Source of the DNA: Ottowia testudinis
GTDB taxonomy: Bacteria > Pseudomonadota > Gammaproteobacteria > Burkholderiales > Burkholderiaceae_C
Length of the DNA: 64,000 nucleotides
Direction of reading: 5' to 3'
Assembly (NCBI RefSeq): GCF_017498525.1
Contig: NZ_CP071796.1
Coordinates: 3,844,001-3,908,000, forward strand
The notes under the pieces are model-generated. The model was not told where the DNA came from. It ran no database searches and worked only from the letters and a program-made list of their open reading frames with translations. Position numbers and translations under genes: made by a program. This document shows positions 52,100 to 64,000 of this stretch, piece after piece. Position 1 is the stretch's first letter. Each line of letters begins with the position of its first letter.

Positions 52100-54403
52100 C
52101 TAGAGAAGTGCGGTGCCGGCCGTGGAGGCCATTTGGAATGATAACGATACTTGTGCACCGACTATCTGACCATCAATGATGCGATTGGATACATCAATAC
52201 GCGCGCCGTGCTCCTCGGCGATTTTTTTGACAACGGCCAATCCCAAGCCAGTGCCCTTGGCCTTGGTGGTGACGTAGGGCTCGAACGCGCGCTTGAGAAT
52301 CGCGTCCGAGAAACCATGCCCGCTGTCGCTGACGCTGAACCGCACGCGCTGCGACGGCTCAAGCCATTGGGTGCGCACCACGACTTCCGCCTGGGCTGAC
52401 CCTGGCACACGGCCATCGGTCGCGTCGATCGCGTTCTGCACCAGGTTGTGGATGACCTGGCGCAGCTGCTGTGCATCGCCCAGCACGGGCGGGCACGCCG
52501 CATCGCAGTCAAGACGCACCGGCGTTGAAAGATCGCGCGTCGTCTCACCGTTGGCGGCATACAGCAGCAGCACTTCGCTGATGAGTGCGTTGAGGTCGAC
52601 GGGCTTCAACTCGGCGGCCGGCAGGCGGGCGTAATCGCGAAATTCGTTGACCAGGCGCTTCATCGCGCCCACCTGATCGACGATGGTGCGTACCGACTTG
52701 CTCAGCAGGGCTTGGTCGGCAGGCGGCAGCTTGTCGGCCAGCTTGTGCTCCAGCCTCTCAGCGGACAGCTGGATCGGTGTCAGCGGATTCTTGATCTCGT
52801 GCGCCAGCCGGCGCGCCACCTCGCCCCAGGCTTGCGCGCGCTGCGCCGACACGATTTCGGAGATATCGTCGAACACCAGCAGGCGCGAGCCTCCCGGCAG
52901 CGCAGCGCCGCGGGCGATCAGCGTGACGGCGTCATTGGCGATGCTGCCGCCGCCTTGGCCGTAGAGCTCGAACGACTTTTGCCAGTTCTCCAATCCATGC
53001 TCCAAGCGCTCACCCTCGAACTCGGTGAATTGCTTGTCAACTTCCGCGGCGAAGTCTTCCAGGGCCGCCAGGCTGCTCAAGGGCCGACCATTGCTGGCGG
53101 CCAGTGGCGCGCGGAGAATGCGGGTTGCCCCCGGGTTGGCCGACTGAATGACGCCGTGCCCGTCGAGCACGATGACGCCAGCAGTCAAGTTGTCCAGAAT
53201 GGTTTGCAGGTGGGCGCGGGCGGCATCCACCTCGCGCATGCTTGAATCGACGGCCGCGCGCGCGTCGCTGAGCTGCTGCGTCATGTCGGCAAATGATCGC
53301 GTGAGACCCACCAGTTCGTCGCGCCCGGGCAGAATGACCTTGGGCGTGAGGTCACCGGCCGCCACCTGCCGCACGCCGTCGGCCAACATCAGCAACGGCG
53401 TCGCCAGTTGCTTGCCCAACACCACCGCCAGCAGCACAGCGCCAAACACCGCCAGGAACAGGCTGAGCGTCAAGGTGCCGATGTACATGCGGCGCAAACC
53501 CTCGCGGCCCAGCGCACGCTCCTGGTATTCGCGGTTGGCCTCCTGGACCGCCAGCGCGTGCGTCACCAGCGCGGTCGGCAGCGGCTGCACCGCCTGCAGC
53601 AGCCATTGCTCTCCCAACAAGCCCATCGAGCGCGCACTGACCAGCACCAGCGCACGAATACGCGCTTCTGGCGCATTGCCGGCAGGACCGACTTCGTCCA
53701 GCCCCTCGATCTGCGTTGCAAACCCTTGGGCGCGCAGATTGCGCAGCATCTGCGCGCTCGGCCGCTCGGGCGTCAGCTGAAAACGTGAGCGCCCAGCGCT
53801 CGCGATCAAGCGCCCAGACGCGGCCCACAAGGTAACGTCGGAGGCCCCCAATTGCGTGCGCAGATGGTCCAGCGGCAAAGCCGCCAGCGCTTCCGGCGTT
53901 TCGGCCAGAACGGTGGAGGCCGAGCGCAACTGGTTGCCGAAGTCGCGGGCCTGCGTGTCGAGCGAGGTACGCGCCAGCGTCAGGCCCGATTCCAGCGCGC
54001 CTTCAACCTTGACGTCGAACCACGATTCGATCGAGCGCGACACGAACTGGTACGACACCACGTAGATCAGCAGGCCTGGCAAAACGCCCACCAGCCCGAA
54101 AATCGCCGCCAGCTTGATCAGCAGCCGGCTGCCAAACTTGCCGCGGCGCAGGCGCGCCAGCAGACGGTAAATCCCCCAGCCGATGACCAGCGCCAGCACG
54201 CCAGCCACCGCTACGTTGATGGCAAACAGGCGGGTGTAATAGCGCTCATACAGCAAGCGGTTGTTGGTGGCCTGGGCAAGCAGAAAAACCAGCAGCAGCC
54301 CAATGCCGACCAGCAGCGCGATGGCCACCCACAAGGCCCAGCGCGAGCGGCGCTTGCGGGGCGCGCCTTGGCCAGCGTCAAGGTCGGGCTCGCCACCGCT
54401 CAC
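52100..54403 (-). CDS. ntrY: NtrY-like membrane sensor histidine kinase
   Basis: A 767-residue kinase. Three membrane helices lie at ~22-44, 59-83 and 94-120, a periplasmic sensor region follows, then a fourth helix (TLSLFLAVFGAVLLAVVLGK), a HAMP segment (LADGVRQVAAGDLTPKVILP), a PAS-like domain, the H box ARRLAHEIKNPLTPIQLSAE, and the ATPase boxes (LVQNAIDATDG, DSGHGFSD, GTGLGLAVVKKIAEEHG). It phosphorylates the response regulator downstream. The start overlaps the DUF4390 stop by ATGA. The NtrY name rests on topology and gene context. Confidence 0.88.
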   Translation of the reverse strand: MSGGEPDLDAGQGAPRKRRSRWALWVAIALLVGIGLLLVFLLAQATNNRLLYERYYTRLFAINVAVAGVLALVIGWGIYRLLARLRRGKFGSRLLIKLAAIFGLVGVLPGLLIYVVSYQFVSRSIESWFDVKVEGALESGLTLARTSLDTQARDFGNQLRSASTVLAETPEALAALPLDHLRTQLGASDVTLWAASGRLIASAGRSRFQLTPERPSAQMLRNLRAQGFATQIEGLDEVGPAGNAPEARIRALVLVSARSMGLLGEQWLLQAVQPLPTALVTHALAVQEANREYQERALGREGLRRMYIGTLTLSLFLAVFGAVLLAVVLGKQLATPLLMLADGVRQVAAGDLTPKVILPGRDELVGLTRSFADMTQQLSDARAAVDSSMREVDAARAHLQTILDNLTAGVIVLDGHGVIQSANPGATRILRAPLAASNGRPLSSLAALEDFAAEVDKQFTEFEGERLEHGLENWQKSFELYGQGGGSIANDAVTLIARGAALPGGSRLLVFDDISEIVSAQRAQAWGEVARRLAHEIKNPLTPIQLSAERLEHKLADKLPPADQALLSKSVRTIVDQVGAMKRLVNEFRDYARLPAAELKPVDLNALISEVLLLYAANGETTRDLSTPVRLDCDAACPPVLGDAQQLRQVIHNLVQNAIDATDGRVPGSAQAEVVVRTQWLEPSQRVRFSVSDSGHGFSDAILKRAFEPYVTTKAKGTGLGLAVVKKIAEEHGARIDVSNRIIDGQIVGAQVSLSFQMASTAGTALL

Positions 54404-54990
54404 CGGTTCAGCTCCTGCGTCAGGTCAATCCGGCGCTCGACCGATATCATCCATTCGGAGTGGCCCACGGTGCCCAGCTGCAAGGTCCGCGGCAGCTGAC
54501 TGCCGTCAAGCCGAAACCCAAACCGCAGCATGTGGCGGCCGCCGCCCTCCAGTTCCGCCGGCGTGGCCACCTTCCAGCGGCCGATGCGCTGCACCGCGGC
54601 AAGCACTTCCTGCAATGAATCGTAGTTCTGCGTCAGGCTGACGCCCAATCCGGCGTTGACGACAGGCTCGGACGAGGTGCTCAACCGCCAACGGCGCGTC
54701 AGAGGTTGGTAGGCGATCCGCATGTAGCGCTGCGCGGACGCCACGCTACGATCGTACCAATACCAGCGCTCGCGCATCACGTCCGCCTCGGCGACGAAAT
54801 GCACCGGTATGCCCTTGAGCAAGGCATCCTCGACCGCTGGCGAGAGGGTGAAATCGACCCGCGCGGTGAGAAACAAGCCTTCGTCCGAATGCTCCACCCG
54901 CAGCGACGTCAGCTCAGCCTTCTCAGCCTGCGCCGGTGCCCCGAACAGCAGGCTGCACACCCATGCCGCCCACAGAAGCAGGCGGCTCAT
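54400..54990 (-). CDS. DUF4390 family exported protein
   Basis: A 196-residue protein with a signal peptide (MSRLLLWAAWVCSLLFGAPA, cut after AQA) and a beta-rich mature part (VEHSDEGLFLTARVDFTLSP, then RERWYWYDR) typical of DUF4390. The 5' end overlaps the 3' end of rsmB by 68 bp in another frame, so translation is probably coupled. It precedes the sensor kinase gene, as in related genomes, and may act with it in the envelope. Confidence 0.87.
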   Translation of the reverse strand: MSRLLLWAAWVCSLLFGAPAQAEKAELTSLRVEHSDEGLFLTARVDFTLSPAVEDALLKGIPVHFVAEADVMRERWYWYDRSVASAQRYMRIAYQPLTRRWRLSTSSEPVVNAGLGVSLTQNYDSLQEVLAAVQRIGRWKVATPAELEGGGRHMLRFGFRLDGSQLPRTLQLGTVGHSEWMISVERRIDLTQELNR

Positions 54991-56320
54991 CCGGCGGACG
55001 TTTGCGCAGCAGCGCGTAATAAAAGCCATCGTCACGGGCGTCATTGTCACCAACCAGGCCTGATGGGCTTGCGTGAAGGGGCAATAAATGTCCTGGAGCA
55101 GTCAGACGGGCCACGTCGCTGTTGTTGGCAAGGAACGATTGAATACGCGCCTCGCCCTCCTCGACGAACACCGAGCAGGTGCAATAAAGCAGGCGGCCGC
55201 CCGGCCTGAGCAGTGGCCAGAGCGCCGCCAGCAGCCGATCCTGCTGCGCCGCCAGTTGGGCGATGTCAGAGGCCTTGCGCAACCACCGCACGTCGGGATG
55301 ACGGCTGACAATGCCCGAGGCGCTGCAAGGCGCGTCCAGCAAGATGGCGTCGTAGCGCTCGCCCCGCCACCACGACGGCACATCGCCCGCGTCGGCAACC
55401 CGCAGGTCGGCGTGCAGCCCCAGACGCATCAGGTTTTGGCCGATACGCCGGCTGCGCTCTGGATCGATCTCCAGCGCGACCACGCGGGCACCCGGACAAA
55501 GCTCCAGCAGGTGCGCGGTCTTGCCGCCGGGGGCCGCGCATGCGTCCAGCACCAGCGGTGCGCCGGTGACGGCGTCACCCAGCAACAACGGCGCTGCCCG
55601 CTGGGCCGAGGCCGACTGCACGGACGCATGCCCCTGCGCAAAGCCCGGAATGTCGCTCACCGGTTGCGGTCGCCGCAAGCGCACGGCCGCGCCATCCAGC
55701 GCGTGGGACTCGATACCCCGCGTGGCCAGGCCGCCACAGAACTGCTGCACCGTGGTGCGCTGCAGATTGACGCGCCAATCCATGGGGGCGGCCTGCTGCG
55801 CCGCCGCCAGAATGGCTTCCCATTGCGTGGGGTGGTCGCGTTGCAGGCGCTCGACCCACCAGCGCGGGTGGTTCCAGCGCGCCACCGGATCCTGGCCCAC
55901 CGCCTGCATCAGCGCCGCCCGTTCGCGCAAGAAGCTGCGCAGGCAGGCATTGATGAAGGGCGCTCGTGGCCGCATCACGCGATCTCTCTTGGCGGCCTCA
56001 ACGGCCTGATCCACCAGCGTGAATGGGTCATAGGGCGCGTCGTCCGCCGGTTGCGCGAGGGCGAGACTGGTGCACAGCAGGGCGTCGACGGCCGGCGGAG
56101 GAGCACGCTGCACCAACTGCTGACGCAAGGCCTGCGCCAGACCCAGCCAGCGCAACGCGTGAAACGACAGCGCTTGCACACCGGGGCGCAACACGGGATC
56201 GACGCGATCCAATGGTGCGGTGAGCGAGCGGCCCTCGCGCACACCTTGCACCAGCCGCGCGGTCGCCTGCAACTGGCGCCACAGGGTTGGCGTTGCCCCG
56301 TGAGATGTCGACGGAGACAT
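54923..56320 (-). CDS. rsmB: 16S rRNA m5C967 methyltransferase RsmB
   Basis: A 465-residue rRNA methyltransferase. The N-terminal ~140 residues are a NusB-like RNA-binding domain (FHALRWLGLAQALRQQLVQR); the catalytic part has the SAM motif DACAAPGGKTAHLLE, the Cys motifs DAPCSASGI and YCTCSVFVEEGE (the second supplies the nucleophile). The C-terminal tail beyond LLRKRPPDE is non-conserved-looking and overlaps the DUF4390 gene. The ATG at 56320 is chosen; a GTG lies at 56323. Confidence 0.94.
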   Translation of the reverse strand: MSPSTSHGATPTLWRQLQATARLVQGVREGRSLTAPLDRVDPVLRPGVQALSFHALRWLGLAQALRQQLVQRAPPPAVDALLCTSLALAQPADDAPYDPFTLVDQAVEAAKRDRVMRPRAPFINACLRSFLRERAALMQAVGQDPVARWNHPRWWVERLQRDHPTQWEAILAAAQQAAPMDWRVNLQRTTVQQFCGGLATRGIESHALDGAAVRLRRPQPVSDIPGFAQGHASVQSASAQRAAPLLLGDAVTGAPLVLDACAAPGGKTAHLLELCPGARVVALEIDPERSRRIGQNLMRLGLHADLRVADAGDVPSWWRGERYDAILLDAPCSASGIVSRHPDVRWLRKASDIAQLAAQQDRLLAALWPLLRPGGRLLYCTCSVFVEEGEARIQSFLANNSDVARLTAPGHLLPLHASPSGLVGDNDARDDGFYYALLRKRPPDEPPASVGGMGVQPAVRGTGAG

Positions 56321-56327
56321 CACGGCG

Positions 56328-56912
56328 TCAGCGGCCTTCCGCCAGGCGCGTCACCGTGCCCGCGGCCTTGAACCCGAACAGACGTGCCAGCAACGACGCA
56401 GGAAACTGCGTGATCGCCTGGTTGTACGTCTGGGCGGCATCGTTGAATGCCGTGCGCAACGGCAGCGACTGGTGCAACAAGCGCATCCAGCGTGCCTGCA
56501 GCCGCTCGGCCGACGGCACGGCGTCGGCGGGCACGGCGTCGGCCAAGGTGCCGGCCCACGCGGTGCGCAGCGCTTCGTGCGCCATCACCAAGCCGGCCAT
56601 GGACTGCACGTCCACGGGTTGTGCGCGCGCGCGCGCCAGGGCCGCCGCGAATTGTTCACTGGCCGCCTGCAGCCGGCCCCACGCGTGGGCAACCTCGTCC
56701 TGGGGTTCGCCGGGAAGCGTCTGCATGCCCCCGCGCAGCGGCTCTGGCAAGCAACCCTGAACCCAGACCTGCTGCCGCACCAACTGTTCGTCCAGGGCTG
56801 CAAAGGCGCTGACTACCGCCGCGCGCAAGCGCACCAGCCGGTTGTGGGCGCCCACCCCCCAGAAGAACAACAATGCCGCCGCCAGGCCCAGCCAAACCGT
56901 CGAATCCGACAT
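56328..56912 (-). CDS. LemA-family membrane protein
   Basis: A 194-residue protein with an N-terminal membrane helix (VWLGLAAALLFFWGVGAH), then LVRLRAAVVSAFAALDEQLV and a helical body, ending with YNQAITQFPASLLARLFGFK, the LemA signature region. It lies 7 bp upstream of rsmB and is the first gene after the rpoC terminator. Its role is unknown; LemA proteins are membrane-bound with a cytoplasm-averse helical bundle. Confidence 0.85.
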   Translation of the reverse strand: MSDSTVWLGLAAALLFFWGVGAHNRLVRLRAAVVSAFAALDEQLVRQQVWVQGCLPEPLRGGMQTLPGEPQDEVAHAWGRLQAASEQFAAALARARAQPVDVQSMAGLVMAHEALRTAWAGTLADAVPADAVPSAERLQARWMRLLHQSLPLRTAFNDAAQTYNQAITQFPASLLARLFGFKAAGTVTRLAEGR

Positions 56913-56921
56913 CGCTTATAA

Positions 56922-56962
56922 ATAAAAACGCCCTCTCGCGCTTGTTCAGCGGGCAGAGGGCG
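56922..56962 (-). terminator. Intrinsic terminator after rpoC
   Basis: CGCCCTCT and AGAGGGCG form an 8-bp stem with an 18-nt GC-rich loop, followed on the minus strand by TTTTTATTT. It ends the rpoBC transcript before the LemA gene. Confidence 0.87.
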
Positions 56963-56984
56963 CTATTAATAAAGAAGCAACCGC

Positions 56985-61220
<4,236 letters not shown>

Positions 61221-61346
61221 GTGACTCTTGCCCTTTTCATCAAAAATGATAGCTGCTCGCGCTTGTTGGACGTGCGCTGGCGGCTGAAAATACCCTCAAT
61301 CCGGCAAGACCCAACTCCGGCCGGGTCTGCACACGGACAGCCGCGC

Positions 61347-64000
<2,654 letters not shown>

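Noticed and set aside
55088-56371. 427-codon frame antisense to rsmB
   Set aside because: rsmB catalytic motifs are intact on the other strand; the frame is Arg/Gln/His-rich noise.

Overview
The window comes from a high-GC betaproteobacterium, most likely Burkholderiales and possibly Comamonadaceae. The chromosomal end carries rpoB-rpoC, a LemA-type gene, rsmB, a DUF4390 gene, an NtrY/NtrX-like two-component pair and tRNA-Phe, all on the minus strand, in an order I associate with that group. This placement is inference from gene content; no search was run.

Left edge (1-1670): the N-terminal part of a Cd/Zn/Pb P-type ATPase gene runs off the window and is divergent from a CadR/PbrR-type MerR regulator. 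The shared promoter has the long spacer and dyad typical of MerR control.

Prophage (about 1.68-45.8 kb): a long-tailed phage with a lambda-type head module. Its late genes lie on the minus strand, in transcription order from right to left: small and large terminase (29.7-27.1 kb), two fibre-like genes, gpW, portal, S49 protease with a nested scaffold, decoration protein, major capsid protein E, connector and terminator proteins, tail tube, a chaperone pair with a putative -1 frameshift, tape measure, a series of tail-tip and adhesin genes, and a lysis cassette ending 12 bp from cadR. Cargo sits inside the tail operon: a Phd-VapC toxin-antitoxin pair on the opposite strand and a PD-(D/E)XK-like nuclease gene. 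Right of the terminase are three plus-strand genes of unknown role. Beyond them is a long minus-strand early operon: a large serine recombinase with helper genes, HTH proteins, a Bro-type antirepressor, a RecA-fold ATPase, a Cas4/RecB-like nuclease, a primase-helicase, a RuvC-like resolvase, a DUF6362 protein, and two tandem ParB-methyltransferase fusions. A 636-bp gene-free stretch before the methyltransferases holds a dense cluster of an 8-bp repeat (TGCGAACC).

Accessory block (45.9-50.8 kb): a minus-strand operon of XRE repressor, ImmA/IrrE metallopeptidase and an unrecognised 301-aa protein lies divergent from two overlapping genes of unknown function (413 aa and a 328-aa zinc-ribbon protein) and a DUF2188 gene that ends at a clear terminator. 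This block is the best candidate in the window for an undescribed functional system. Whether it belongs to the prophage or is a separate island next to tRNA-Phe cannot be settled from the sequence alone.

Core chromosome (51.2-64 kb): tRNA-Phe, response regulator, sensor kinase, DUF4390 protein, rsmB, LemA-like gene, rpoC, and rpoB truncated by the window end.
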